Notes: generated by a model not told the origin, from the sequence alone. A DNA stretch of 64,000 bases from Jannaschia formosa (GCF_003340555.1 NZ_QPLJ01000009.1:1-64000); one strand, 5' to 3'; shown: positions 53,031 to 62,626, counted from the stretch's first letter. Numbers and translations are program-made.

Positions 53031-53849
53031 TCACTCCCCGGCGCTGCGGCTCAACTCCGGCGCGCGGGCGCCGCGCGCCGCCTCCTGCGCCTCCAGCCGC
53101 GCCTCGATCGCGCGCAGCTTGTCCAGCACCTCGTCGCGATAAGCATCCGTCGCCGCGTTCGATTCCTCGGAATGGGCGTCCTGCATCGAGTTCACGATCA
53201 GGCCGACCAGCAGGTTCACCACGGCGAAGGTCGTGACCATGATGAAGGGCACAAAGAAGGCCCAGGCGTAGGGATAGACCTCCATCACCGGGCGGACGAT
53301 TCCCATCGACCAGCTTTCCAGCGTCATGATCTGGAACAGCGAATAGCCCGACGACCCGAGGTCTCCGAACCATTCCGGGAAGGACGCGCCGAACAGCTTG
53401 GTCGCCATCACCGCGGCGATGTAGAAGATGATCCCCATCAGCAGGAAAACGCTGCCCATCCCCGGCAGGGCGGTGATGAAGCCCTCGACCACGCGGCGCA
53501 GGCGCGGAAAGACCGAGATGATGCGCAACACCCTCAGGATACGCAGCGCCCGCAGCACGCTGAACGGGCCTGCGTTCGGCACCAGCGCGACGCCGACAAT
53601 GACGGAGTCGAAGATGTTCCAGCCGTCGCGCCAGAAGCGCCGGCCCTTGGCGACCATCTTGGCCAGCAACTCGACCACGAAGACGGCGAGGCAGGCGGTG
53701 TCCAGCGCGACCAGCAGCGGCCCGAAGCGCTCGTAGACCGGCGGCACCGTCTCGAGCCCGAGGACGATGGCGTTGAGCACGATCACCGCGATGATACCGT
53801 TGCGCACGGCGGCGGTGTCGAGGAAGGCTTCCAGGCGGGCGCGGGTCAT
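53031..53849 (-). CDS. Voltage-gated sodium channel (BacNav) homologue
   Basis: A 272-residue six-helix ion channel. S4 carries arginines at every third residue (VLRALRILRVLRIISVF, then PRLRRVV). The selectivity filter reads TLESW, as in NaChBac and other bacterial sodium channels, and S6 (VTTFAVVNLLVGLIVNSMQD) ends in a cytoplasmic helical coiled-coil (DKLRAIEARLEAQEAA). It should assemble as a tetramer in the inner membrane. The ATG at 53849 gives the normal length; its first bases overlap the methyltransferase stop (ATGA). Confidence 0.92.
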   Translation of the reverse strand: MTRARLEAFLDTAAVRNGIIAVIVLNAIVLGLETVPPVYERFGPLLVALDTACLAVFVVELLAKMVAKGRRFWRDGWNIFDSVIVGVALVPNAGPFSVLRALRILRVLRIISVFPRLRRVVEGFITALPGMGSVFLLMGIIFYIAAVMATKLFGASFPEWFGDLGSSGYSLFQIMTLESWSMGIVRPVMEVYPYAWAFFVPFIMVTTFAVVNLLVGLIVNSMQDAHSEESNAATDAYRDEVLDKLRAIEARLEAQEAARGARAPELSRSAGE

Positions 53850-55123
53850 GGTCTCTCGAAGGTTGTGACGAGCTCGATATGCGGCGCCCAGCGGAATTGG
53901 TCCACCACCGTCGTCGCGCCCATCCGCCACCCGGCGGCGACCAGCACGGCCGCGTCGCGCGCGAAGGTGGCCGGGTTGCAGCTGACGAAGGCGATGCGGG
54001 CGAGGTCGGCCCGCGCCAGTTCCTCCACCTGCGCCTGCGCGCCCGCGCGGGGCGGGTCGATGATCGCGGCGTCGAAGCGCGCGAGCTCGGCGGTGGTCAG
54101 CGGGTCCCGGAACAGGTCGCGGACCTGCGTCGTGATCGGGCGCAGGCCCGTGGCCATCCTCGCGCCCTGTTCCAGCGCGAGGACGAGGTCGCGCGCACCC
54201 TCGACCGCGTGGACGGCGGCCGTCTCGGCGGCGGGAAAGGCGAAGGTCCCCAACCCGGCGAAGAGGTCGACGACCGACCCGGCATCGCCCAGCCCGGCCC
54301 GGACCCCCGCGACCAGCGCCGCCTCCCCCGCCTCGGTCGCCTGCAGGAAAGCACCGGGCGGCGGCACGACCGGCGCGCGCCCCAGCGTCAGGTGCGGCGG
54401 CACCTGCTGCAGCGCGGGCTCTCCGTTCCAGGTGATCCGCACGAAGGCGGGGGCCAGCGGGGCCAGCGCCGCCATCTCCTCTCGTCCGAAAGGTTTCGCA
54501 CCCTCCAGCGCCAGGTCCAGCCCGGTCTCGGTCCGCGTCACATGCAGCGTGACCTCGGCCCCCCGCGCGGCGGCGAGGCGCGTGACCTGCTCCAGCACGG
54601 GCAGCGCCGCGACGATCTCGGGATGGAGCACGTGGCAATCGGGAATGGCGACAATCTCGTCCGAGGCGCGGACATGGAATCCGACCTGCGCGCCCTTCTT
54701 CGTCTTGCGCCCGGCCAACGCTGCCCGGCGGCGGGTCGCGGGAGGCGAGGTCTCGACCGAGGCGATCACGGCCTCGATGCCGACCCGGGCCAGGGCGTCG
54801 CGCACGACCTGCGCCTTCCACCCGGCGACGAACCCGTCCGAGGCATGTTGCACCGCGCAGCCGCCGCACCGCCTGAAATGGGCGCAGGGCGCCGCCACCC
54901 GGTCCGGCGACGGCGTCATGATCTTCGGATCCGGCATCCGGTCGCCGACGATGTCGCCGGTGACGACCTCACCGGGCAGGCTGCGCGGCACGAAGACGCC
55001 GCCGGCCACGCCGTCGCCCCTCTGCCCCAGCGTTTCGACGGTCAGAACCGGGCACGTCTCCGGTCGACCGGAGACGGATCGCGGGTCGACCCGCGATCTC
55101 CCCGGCTCACTCGGCTGCGACAT
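53846..55123 (-). CDS. Class I SAM-dependent 23S rRNA/tRNA uracil-C5 methyltransferase (TrmA/RlmC/RlmD-like)
   Basis: About 400-425 residues. A TRAM-like domain (VETLGQRGDGVAGGVFVPRSLP), an iron-sulfur cysteine cluster (CAHFRRCGGC, then DCH), the SAM-binding DLFAGLGTF and the catalytic SCNP motif mark it as a uracil-C5 methyltransferase of rRNA or tRNA. ATG 55123 is the only nearby canonical start, but its first residues are encoded by a double-palindrome repeat. A CTG at 55045 would begin exactly at the TRAM domain and may be the true start. Confidence 0.88.
   Translation of the reverse strand: MSQPSEPGRSRVDPRSVSGRPETCPVLTVETLGQRGDGVAGGVFVPRSLPGEVVTGDIVGDRMPDPKIMTPSPDRVAAPCAHFRRCGGCAVQHASDGFVAGWKAQVVRDALARVGIEAVIASVETSPPATRRRAALAGRKTKKGAQVGFHVRASDEIVAIPDCHVLHPEIVAALPVLEQVTRLAAARGAEVTLHVTRTETGLDLALEGAKPFGREEMAALAPLAPAFVRITWNGEPALQQVPPHLTLGRAPVVPPPGAFLQATEAGEAALVAGVRAGLGDAGSVVDLFAGLGTFAFPAAETAAVHAVEGARDLVLALEQGARMATGLRPITTQVRDLFRDPLTTAELARFDAAIIDPPRAGAQAQVEELARADLARIAFVSCNPATFARDAAVLVAAGWRMGATTVVDQFRWAPHIELVTTFERP
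55056..55098. repeat. Double-palindrome repeat, copy 2
   Basis: A 20-bp perfect palindrome (55056-55075, half GTCTCCGGTC) is followed after one base by a 22-bp perfect palindrome (55077-55098, half GATCGCGGGTC), both centred on GTCGAC. Read on the minus strand it has the same TCGCGGG-N4-CCCGCGA-N5-CTCCGG core as copy 1. It begins 8 bases after the stop of the ABC exporter at 55107. Confidence 0.8.
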
Positions 55124-56963
55124 CCTCGACCCCGATGAACCCGCCCGACTGCCGCTCCCAGTAGCGGGCATAGGTGCCGCGCGCGGCCAGAAGCTCGGCA
55201 TGGGTGCCCTGCTCGACGATGCGGCCGTCCTCCATCACGACGATCCGGTCCATGCGCGCGATGGTCGACAGCCGGTGCGCGATGGCGAGCACCGTCTTGC
55301 CCTCCATCACCCGCTCCAGCGCGGCCTGGATCGCGGCCTCGACCTCGCTGTCGAGCGCGCTCGTCGCCTCGTCCAGCACCAGAACCGGCGCGTCCTTCAG
55401 GATGGCGCGGGCCAGGGCGATGCGCTGGCGCTGGCCCCCCGACAGCTTCACGCCCCGCTCGCCCAGGAAGGCGTCGTAGCCGGTATTGCCCTTGTGGTCG
55501 CGCAGCCCCTCGATGAACTCGTGCGCCTCGGCCCGGCGGGCGGCGTCGATCACCTCCGCCTCGGTCGCGTCGGGGCGGCCGTAGAGGATGTTGTCGCGGG
55601 CCGAGCGGTTGAACATCGCCGTCTCCTGCGTGACCATGCCGATCCGGCGGCGCAGGCTGTCCTGCGTGACCTCCCGCAGGTCGTGGCCGCCCAGCGTGAT
55701 CCGCCCGGCCCCGGGGTCGTAGAGCCGCAGCAGCAGCGCGACCAGCGTCGACTTGCCCGCCCCCGAGGCGCCGACCACGCCCAGCTTCTCGCCCGCGCGG
55801 ACATGCAGGTCCATCTCGCGGATGCCGCCCTCGCCGCGCCCGTAGGTGAAGGTCACGCCCTCCAGCCGGATGTCGCCGGTCCCGCCCGGCAGGTCCACCG
55901 CGTCCGGCGCGTCGGTCAGCGCGTGGAGATGGGCGAGCGTGTTCATCCCGTCCTCGACCTCGCCCACATTGGAATAGAGCGCCATGAGCGTGAAGCTGAC
56001 CCAGCCCGTCATCTGGCTGAGCCGGAACGAGATCGCGCCGGCCGCCGCGATGTCCCCCGGCGAGGCCGCGCCCGCGCGCCACAGAAGGATCGTCCCGCCG
56101 ATCATCAGGATCGGCAGCAGCCCCGCGCAGAACATCAGCAGGAAGCGGAACGAGGTCGACATCCGCCCGAAGGCCAGCGCGCGGTCGCGCAGCCGATCCA
56201 TCGCGTCCAGCGCGGCCCGGTCCTCGTGCTCGGCATGGCCGAACAGCTTGACGGTCTTGATGTTGGTGATGGTGTCGACGACCTGCCCCGTCACCATCGC
56301 CCGCGCCGCCGCCCGCGCCTTGGACCGGGTGCGGATGCGCGGCATGAACCACTTGAACAGCGCGACGTAGCCCACCAGCCACACCGCCAGCGCCAACGCA
56401 ATCCGCCAGTCGATGGCAAACATCAGCAGGATCGACCCCACCAGGGACGCCCCGGCGAAGGCGACGACGTTGATGAATTCCGAGGTGACCTCGGTGACGG
56501 CGCGGGCGGTCTGCATCTGCTTGGTCGCGATGCGCCCGGCGAAGTCGTTGTCGAAGAAGGTCACCGCCTGCCCCATCGTCCAGCGATGCAGCCGCGACTG
56601 CACCAGCGGGTAGATGTTGGGCATGACCGTGATGCCGTTGAACGCGGCCGAGGTGCCGAAGGTGAGCGGGCGCAGCAGCAGGTAGAACAGCAGGAAGCCC
56701 GCGAGCAGCGCCGCGTTCTGCGCCAGATATCCTTCCGTCTCGCCGGCGACGCTGTCGACGATGGCGCCGAGGAAGAACGCCGTCGCGATCTCGGTCGTGC
56801 CCGCCAGGGCCGAGACGAGGAAGGCGCCGATCAGCCAGGGCCAGGCCCCGGCAAGGCACCAGCGGAAGAAGGCCAGAAGCTCGCGCGGGGGCGGCCCCTC
56901 GGCGGGGTCGAAGGCGGGAACGCGGCTGGCGAACCAGTCGGCGGCAGGTCTCAGAATGGTCAT
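55107..56963 (-). CDS. ABC exporter half-transporter (fused membrane and ATP-binding domains)
   Basis: A 618-residue half-transporter with six helices in the first 330 residues and an ATPase domain: Walker A GASGAGKST, signature LSGGQRQRIALARAI, Walker B VLVLDEATSAL and the His switch AHRLSTIAR. It probably dimerises with the related transporter encoded immediately upstream, whose stop overlaps its ATG (ATGA). Substrate unknown; lipids, peptides or drugs are possible. Confidence 0.88.
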   Translation of the reverse strand: MTILRPAADWFASRVPAFDPAEGPPPRELLAFFRWCLAGAWPWLIGAFLVSALAGTTEIATAFFLGAIVDSVAGETEGYLAQNAALLAGFLLFYLLLRPLTFGTSAAFNGITVMPNIYPLVQSRLHRWTMGQAVTFFDNDFAGRIATKQMQTARAVTEVTSEFINVVAFAGASLVGSILLMFAIDWRIALALAVWLVGYVALFKWFMPRIRTRSKARAAARAMVTGQVVDTITNIKTVKLFGHAEHEDRAALDAMDRLRDRALAFGRMSTSFRFLLMFCAGLLPILMIGGTILLWRAGAASPGDIAAAGAISFRLSQMTGWVSFTLMALYSNVGEVEDGMNTLAHLHALTDAPDAVDLPGGTGDIRLEGVTFTYGRGEGGIREMDLHVRAGEKLGVVGASGAGKSTLVALLLRLYDPGAGRITLGGHDLREVTQDSLRRRIGMVTQETAMFNRSARDNILYGRPDATEAEVIDAARRAEAHEFIEGLRDHKGNTGYDAFLGERGVKLSGGQRQRIALARAILKDAPVLVLDEATSALDSEVEAAIQAALERVMEGKTVLAIAHRLSTIARMDRIVVMEDGRIVEQGTHAELLAARGTYARYWERQSGGFIGVEDVAAE

Positions 56964-58813
56964 TCGGCGGCGGCCTCCCGGGCCTCGGTATCGATGAACC
57001 CGCCCGACTGCCGCGCCCAGAAGGCGGCGTATAACCCGCCCCGCGCCAGCAGCTCGTCATGGGTTCCCTCCTCGATGATCCGCCCCTCGTCGATGACGAC
57101 GATGCGGTCCATCGCGGCGATGGTGGACAGGCGGTGGGCGATGGCGATGACGGTCTTGCCCTCCATCATCCCGTAGAGCGTGTCCTGGATCGCGGCCTCG
57201 ACCTCGGAATCCAGCGCGGCGGTGGCCTCGTCCAGAACGAGGACGGGCGCGTCCTTCAGGATCACGCGGGCCAGGGCGATGCGCTGGCGCTGCCCGCCCG
57301 ACAGCTTCACGCCGCGCTCGCCGACCTGGGCGTGATAGCCGCCGCGGCCTTCCGGGTCGGCCAGCGCCTCGATGAAGTCGTGGGCCTGGGCCTTCCGGGC
57401 GGCAGCGATCACCTCGGCCTCGGTGGCGTCGGCCCGTCCGTAGCGGATGTTCTCCAGCACGGAGCGGTGGAGCAGCGAGCTGTCCTGCTGCACCATGCCG
57501 ATGGCGTGGCGCAGGCTGGTCTGGGTGACGGTGCGGATGTCCTGCCCGTCGATCTCGATCCGGCCCTTCTCGGGGTCGTAGAAGCGCAGGAGCAGCTTGA
57601 CCAGCGTCGACTTGCCCGCGCCCGACCGGCCGACCACGCCGACCTTCTCGCCCGGCGCCACGCGCAGCGTCAGCCCGGTCAGTCCGCCCGAGCCGCCGCC
57701 GTAATGATGGGTGACGTCCTCGAAGGCGATGGCCCCGCGGTCGAGCCGGAGCGGCCGGGCCCCCGGCGCGTCGGTCAGGTGGATCGGCTGGGCGATGGTC
57801 TCCATCCCCTCGGCCACGACGCCGAGCGAGCGGAAGAAGGTCGACAGCGCCCACATGATCCAGCCGGTCATCGCGTTGAGCCGCAGCACCAGCGCCGTCG
57901 CCGCCGCGACCACGCCGACCGAGGCCGTGCCCTGCATCCAGAGCAGCACCGCCCAGCCGACCACGCCCACGATCAGCAGGCCGTTCAGAGCCACCAGCGC
58001 CACGTCCATGATCGTGAAGAGCCGCATCTCGGCGGCGAAGGTGCGCCGCGTCGTCTCGATGGCGTCGCGGGCATGGGACAGCTCCTGCCCCTCATGGGCG
58101 AAGAGCTTGACCGAATGGATGTTGGTATAGGCGTCGACCACCCGCCCCGTCGTCATCGACCGCGCGTCGGAGCTGGCCTTGGAGGCCGGCCCGATCCGCC
58201 GCATCGTCCAACGCACCAGCAGGCCGTAGAGCAGGAGCCAGGCGATCATCGGCAAGAGCAGCCGGGGATCGGCGTCGAGCAGCAGGATCGACGCGCCCAC
58301 GACATAGGCCAGCGCGAAGGTGATCGCGTCGAAGACCTGGAACACCGCGTCCCCTGCCGCGGTCGGCGTCTGCATGATCCTGTTGGCGACGCGCCCGGCG
58401 AAGTCGTTCTCGAACCAGCCTACCGATTGCCTGAGGACGTGGTTATGCGCCCGCCAGCGGAACAGTGCGCCCATCTGCGGCAGCACCGCATTGTTGATCA
58501 GCAGCACGTCGAGCGCCTGCACCGCGGGCCGCAGCAGCAGGACGAACAGCGCCGCGAGGATCAGCTCCGTCCCGTGCCGGGCGGCGAGCTCGTCGGGGGT
58601 CAACTGCGACAGCAGATCGATCACCCGGCCCATATAGGCGATCAGCCCGACCTCGATCGCCGCCACGACGACCGAAACCAGCGCCGTCACCCCGAAGAGA
58701 CGATGGAACGGCCGCGTCCACGTCTTCAGGAACGGCCAGAGCCGCGCGGGAGGCGTATCGTCCTCGGCATGGGCGACATAGGGGTCGACCAGATTTTCGA
58801 AGTTCCGGAACAT
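56960..58813 (-). CDS. ABC exporter half-transporter, partner of the downstream gene
   Basis: A 617-residue half-transporter starting MFRNFENLVDPYVAHAEDD. The membrane part has six helices, and the ATPase domain shows GRSGAGKSTLVKLLL, LSGGQRQRIALARVI and VLVLDEATAAL. It overlaps the next gene by four bases (ATGA), and the two proteins are alike throughout, so a heterodimeric exporter is likely. Upstream frames in the long open frame are spurious; the ATG at 58813 fits the family. Confidence 0.88.
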   Translation of the reverse strand: MFRNFENLVDPYVAHAEDDTPPARLWPFLKTWTRPFHRLFGVTALVSVVVAAIEVGLIAYMGRVIDLLSQLTPDELAARHGTELILAALFVLLLRPAVQALDVLLINNAVLPQMGALFRWRAHNHVLRQSVGWFENDFAGRVANRIMQTPTAAGDAVFQVFDAITFALAYVVGASILLLDADPRLLLPMIAWLLLYGLLVRWTMRRIGPASKASSDARSMTTGRVVDAYTNIHSVKLFAHEGQELSHARDAIETTRRTFAAEMRLFTIMDVALVALNGLLIVGVVGWAVLLWMQGTASVGVVAAATALVLRLNAMTGWIMWALSTFFRSLGVVAEGMETIAQPIHLTDAPGARPLRLDRGAIAFEDVTHHYGGGSGGLTGLTLRVAPGEKVGVVGRSGAGKSTLVKLLLRFYDPEKGRIEIDGQDIRTVTQTSLRHAIGMVQQDSSLLHRSVLENIRYGRADATEAEVIAAARKAQAHDFIEALADPEGRGGYHAQVGERGVKLSGGQRQRIALARVILKDAPVLVLDEATAALDSEVEAAIQDTLYGMMEGKTVIAIAHRLSTIAAMDRIVVIDEGRIIEEGTHDELLARGGLYAAFWARQSGGFIDTEAREAAAE

Positions 58814-58851
58814 GAAGGCGCCTTTTGGGGCTGCCCCCGCGATATAGGCCC

Positions 58852-59433
58852 TCAGGCGAGAAAGACCATCACCCCCGAGGCGGCGAGCGCGGCGGCCATG
58901 ATGGTGGTGAAGACCCGCCAGGCGAGCGGCGTGGTCAGGAGGTAGGAGAGCAGCGTCCCCGCCGTGGTCCAGAACAGGCAGACGAAGAGGTTGATGCCGC
59001 TGAAGGCCGACCCGATCCGCAGCGCCTCCAGATGCGCGGGCAGATCCGAGCCGTAGCCCGAGGCCGCCGCCAGCGCCACGATCCAGACCTTCGGGTTGAC
59101 CCACTGGAACAGGACCGCCTCGACGAAGGTGAAGGGCCGGTCCTTGCCCTCGGCCCGCGCCCCGGAGGAGCGGAGCAGCTTCCACGCCATCCACAGGATC
59201 CAGCCGAAGGCCGCCGTCTTCAGCGCCAGCGTCAGCGCCGGCACCGCCAGCAGCAGCGCGCCCACGCCCAGCGCCGTCAGCGCCGAGGTCACGCCCACGC
59301 CCACCGCTACGCCCAGAACGTGCGGCACGGTCGGGCGGAACCCGAACCGCGCGCCCGAGGCGGTCAGCAGGATGACGTTGGGGCCGGGGGTGAAGAGACC
59401 GGCAAAGACGAAGAGGTAGAGCGGATCGAGCAT
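58852..59433 (-). CDS. LysE-family amino-acid or metabolite exporter
   Basis: A 193-residue LysE/RhtB protein with five to six membrane helices. It opens MLDPLYLFVFAGLFTPGPNVILLTASGARFG, the LysE signature with its conserved PGPN, and FVEAVLFQWVNPKVW is also typical. Such proteins export amino acids or related solutes. It is transcribed just upstream of the ABC exporters on the same strand, 38 bases away. Confidence 0.88.
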   Translation of the reverse strand: MLDPLYLFVFAGLFTPGPNVILLTASGARFGFRPTVPHVLGVAVGVGVTSALTALGVGALLLAVPALTLALKTAAFGWILWMAWKLLRSSGARAEGKDRPFTFVEAVLFQWVNPKVWIVALAAASGYGSDLPAHLEALRIGSAFSGINLFVCLFWTTAGTLLSYLLTTPLAWRVFTTIMAAALAASGVMVFLA

Positions 59434-59594
59434 GGCGCTGCTTGGCGGGCTTTGCGCGCCGCTTCAAGCGGCGTTCGTCGCGGAGGTCGAGGCGGCGGGC
59501 GGCGCATGGTTGACGGCGGCCGCCGGGTGCCCTAGCCGTTCCGCTATACGAAACGTCATTCCGCCATGCGGAACTCTTTGGGAGGAAGAGACCG

Positions 59595-60635
59595 ATGAAG
59601 CACCTCATCTCCGGGGCCCTGGCCCTTTGCCTGACCGCAGGCGCCGCCGCGGCGCAGACCACGCTGATCCTGGGCGAGCCCGGCCCGAACCGCGGCGCCC
59701 GCGCCGACGCGCTGCAAAGCTTCGTGGACGACGTCACCGAACGCTCCGACGGCGAAATCACCTTCGACGTCCAGTGGGGCGGCGCGCTGTTCAAGGCCGG
59801 CGCCGCGGCGCAGTCCATCGCCGACGGCGTGGCCGATCTCGGCACGATCATCGCGGTCTACTTCCCGCAGGAGATGGCGGGCTACGGCATCGCCGACCTG
59901 CCGCTGCGCAACGCGGATTCCTGGGTCGGCATGCGCGCCACCGACGAGCTGATGCGCACCAGCCCCGCCATGCAGCAGGCGCTGGCCGACCAGAACCTCG
60001 CCTATATCGGCACCTTCACCACCTCCGACGTGAACATCGGCTGCAAGGACGCGGCGATCCGCTCGGTGGACGACATCGCCGGGCTGAAGGTCCGCGGCGT
60101 CGGCGCCTATGGCGACACCTTCGCGGATTTCGGCGCCAACATGGTGCAGATGCCGATCTACGACGCCTACCAGGGGCTCGACACCGGCCTTCTGGACTGC
60201 TCGCAGGGCTATTCCTACGCCGTGGCCGCGCTGAAGCAGCAGGAGGTGATGACCTCCTACACGCTGCTCGACTGGGGTCAGGTCGGTGCGCTCGGGATCT
60301 TCATGAACCTCGACGCCTATAACGAGCTCTCGGACGAGGCGAAGCAGATCATGGAAGAGGCGGGCATCGCCATGGCCGACACGCTGGGCGAGCTGATCAC
60401 GGCCGACAACCAGCGCGCCATCGAGACGATGAAGGAAGCCGGCGTCGAGATCATCCAACTGGACCCGGCCGAGCGCGACAAGCTGGTCGAGCGCGGCGCC
60501 CAGTATGTCGACCAGTGGGTCGAGCGCGTCGGGCAGATGGGCATGGACGGCGAGGCGCTGCTGGAAGAGTACCAGGCGCTGCTGGCCAAATACACCGCCG
60601 AGCGCGACGAGAAGGGCTATCCCTGGGAGCGCTGA
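59595..60635 (+). CDS. dctP: TRAP transporter solute-binding protein (DctP family)
   Basis: A 346-residue periplasmic receptor with signal peptide (MKHLISGALALCLTAGAAAA). The conserved KVRGVGAYGDTFADFGANMV segment with its binding-site Arg and QGLDTGLLDCSQGYSYA match DctP proteins for organic acids and similar ligands. It is the first gene of a TRAP operon with an IclR regulator and an enoyl-CoA hydratase, so the ligand is probably a carboxylate that enters acyl-CoA metabolism. Confidence 0.9.
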   Translation: MKHLISGALALCLTAGAAAAQTTLILGEPGPNRGARADALQSFVDDVTERSDGEITFDVQWGGALFKAGAAAQSIADGVADLGTIIAVYFPQEMAGYGIADLPLRNADSWVGMRATDELMRTSPAMQQALADQNLAYIGTFTTSDVNIGCKDAAIRSVDDIAGLKVRGVGAYGDTFADFGANMVQMPIYDAYQGLDTGLLDCSQGYSYAVAALKQQEVMTSYTLLDWGQVGALGIFMNLDAYNELSDEAKQIMEEAGIAMADTLGELITADNQRAIETMKEAGVEIIQLDPAERDKLVERGAQYVDQWVERVGQMGMDGEALLEEYQALLAKYTAERDEKGYPWER

Positions 60636-60643
60636 GCCCCGGA

Positions 60644-60711
60644 GGCCGGACCGTCCTCGGTCCGGCCACGCCCATCCTTCTACCCTTGCGCCCCGGCCCG
60701 GATCGGGGCGC
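60644..60711 (+). promoter_or_regulatory. Two intercistronic hairpins between dctP and dctQ
   Basis: A perfect 9-bp stem GGCCGGACC / GGTCCGGCC (60644-60667) is followed by an 8-bp GCGCCCCG / CGGGGCGC stem (60688-60711). No T-run follows. They likely protect or end part of the mRNA so that the binding protein is made in excess. The second resembles the hairpin after flagellin. Confidence 0.5.
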
Positions 60712-60767
60712 CTGACCCCGGACCGCACGCGCTCCGCTTCCCCTTCGCCGCAACGACGGGATACCCC

Positions 60768-61286
60768 ATGCTCGCCCGCATCGAACGCCTGCTGCTCGAC
60801 CTCTCGGTCGCAGCCATCGCCGCGCTCGGCCTGCTGATCGCCATGAACGTGGCGCTGCGGGCCACCCTCAACACCGGCATCCCGGACGCCATCGTGATGG
60901 TGCAGGAACTCATGGTCGCCGCCATCCTGCTGCCGCTGGCCGCCGCCACGGCGGCGCGCGGGCATATCGTCGTCGAGGTCCTGTCCAAGCGCCTGCCCGG
61001 CCGGGTGCAGGACTGGCTGGTCGTGACCGGCAGCGTGGTCGGCCTGCTGGCCCTGCTGCCGCTGATCTACGCGGGCTGGCGCGAGGCCGCGAAGACCATC
61101 GAGTCCGGCTCGTTCTTCTTCGGCGAGTTGCTCCTGCCGAAATGGCCGGGCCGCGTCGCCTTCCTGATCGGCATGGGCGCCTGCGCGCTCCGCCTCGCGG
61201 TGCTGGCGGTGCAGGATGTGGCGACGATCCGCGCGGGCGGCCATCTCGTACCGCGCACCACCTCCGATGTGATGGGAGAGCCGTGA
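60768..61286 (+). CDS. dctQ: TRAP transporter small permease (DctQ family)
   Basis: A 172-residue membrane protein with four helices and the DctQ pattern (MNVALRATLNTGIPDAIVMVQEL, then ARGHIVVEVLSKRLP). It bridges the binding protein to the large permease. Its stop shares bases with the dctM ATG (TGATG). Confidence 0.9.
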   Translation: MLARIERLLLDLSVAAIAALGLLIAMNVALRATLNTGIPDAIVMVQELMVAAILLPLAAATAARGHIVVEVLSKRLPGRVQDWLVVTGSVVGLLALLPLIYAGWREAAKTIESGSFFFGELLLPKWPGRVAFLIGMGACALRLAVLAVQDVATIRAGGHLVPRTTSDVMGEP

Positions 61287-62626
61287 TGGATGGCGGTACC
61301 GTCGGCCTTATCGCCTTCGCGGCGGTCCTCGGGCTTCTCGCCCTGCGCGTGCCCATCGCCTTCACGCTGGCGGGCGTGGCGACCTGCGGCGCGTTCACCA
61401 TGTTCGCCACCCGCTCCGGCGGGTTCGAGGCCGAGCGGGCGATCCGTCCCACCGTCTCGATGATCTACTCGAACGCCTACGACCTGATCCACAGCTACGA
61501 CCTGTCGATGATCCCGCTCTTCGTGGCGCTCGGCCATATCGCCTACCGCGCGGACATCACGACGCGCATCTACCATGCGGCCCGGGTCTGGCTGGCCCGC
61601 CTGCCCGGCGGCGTCGCCATCGCGAGCGTCGTGGGCTGCGGCGGCTTCTCGGCCATCACCGGCTCGTCCATCGCCTGCGCCTCGACGATGGGCCGGATCT
61701 GCACACCCGAGATGCTGCGCATGGGCTACGACCCGCGCCTCGCCACCGCCTCGGTCGCGGCGGGCGGCACGCTGGGCAGCCTGATCCCGCCCTCGGTCCT
61801 GTTCATCATCTACGGCATCTTCACCGAGACCTCGATCTCGGCGCTGTTCCTCGCCGGCATCCTGCCGGGCCTGATCTCGCTTCTGGGCTTCATCCTCGTC
61901 ATCTCGATCTGGGTCTGGCGCGACCCCTCGGCGGCCCCGCCGCCCGAGGGCACGACGACGCTGGCCGAACGCGGCCGCGCCGCGCTGGACGCATGGCCCG
62001 CCGTGGCGCTGTTCGTCATCATCGTCGGCGGCATCTATGGCGGCGTCTTCACCGCGACCGAAGCGGCGGCCGTCTGCGTCGTCGCGGCCGTCGCGATCGG
62101 CGTGGCGCAGCGACGCCTGTCGTGGTCCGACCTGGTCGAGAGCCTGCGCGAGACCGCCATCCAGACCTCTGCGATCTTCCTCATCGCCGCCGCGGCCAAG
62201 ATCTTCGTGGCCTTCGTCGCGCTGACCGGCGTCGCCTCGGACATCGTCGCCGCGGTCAGCGCCGCCGAGTTGTCGACCTTCGTCCTGCTCGCCGTGATCG
62301 TCGTGATCTACCTCGGTCTCGGCATGTTCCTCGACCCGATCGGCATCATGGTGCTGACCCTGCCGCTGATGATCCCGCTGGTCGAGGGCTACGGGCTGGA
62401 CCTGATCTGGTTCGGCGTCGTCGTCATCAAGCTGCTGGAGATCGGCCTCATCACCCCGCCCGTCGGCCTCAACGTCTTCGTGATCGCCAATGTCGTGGGC
62501 GAGAAAGTCCCGCTGGAGCGCATCTTCTCGGGTATCCTGCGCTTCCTGACGGTGGACGTGCTGGTGCTGATCCTCATCATCGCCTTCCCGATCCTGTCGC
62601 TGCTGATCCCGGGGACGATGCGATGA
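61286..62626 (+). CDS. dctM: TRAP transporter large permease (DctM family)
   Basis: A 446-residue membrane protein with about twelve helices that drives sodium-coupled uptake. Typical DctM segments are IPLFVALGHIAYRADI, GGFSAITGSSIACASTMGRI, GGTLGSLIPPSVLFIIYG and the late LITPPVGLNVFVI. The ATG at 61286 overlaps the dctQ stop. Its 3' end and stop are part of a triplicated 15-bp sequence. Confidence 0.92.
   Translation: MDGGTVGLIAFAAVLGLLALRVPIAFTLAGVATCGAFTMFATRSGGFEAERAIRPTVSMIYSNAYDLIHSYDLSMIPLFVALGHIAYRADITTRIYHAARVWLARLPGGVAIASVVGCGGFSAITGSSIACASTMGRICTPEMLRMGYDPRLATASVAAGGTLGSLIPPSVLFIIYGIFTETSISALFLAGILPGLISLLGFILVISIWVWRDPSAAPPPEGTTTLAERGRAALDAWPAVALFVIIVGGIYGGVFTATEAAAVCVVAAVAIGVAQRRLSWSDLVESLRETAIQTSAIFLIAAAAKIFVAFVALTGVASDIVAAVSAAELSTFVLLAVIVVIYLGLGMFLDPIGIMVLTLPLMIPLVEGYGLDLIWFGVVVIKLLEIGLITPPVGLNVFVIANVVGEKVPLERIFSGILRFLTVDVLVLILIIAFPILSLLIPGTMR

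Noticed and set aside
52998-57176. A 1392-codon plus-strand open frame across the channel, methyltransferase and ABC exporter genes
   Set aside because: It is antisense to several well-supported genes and has a low-complexity, Arg/Pro/His-rich translation. Long antisense frames are expected at this GC content.
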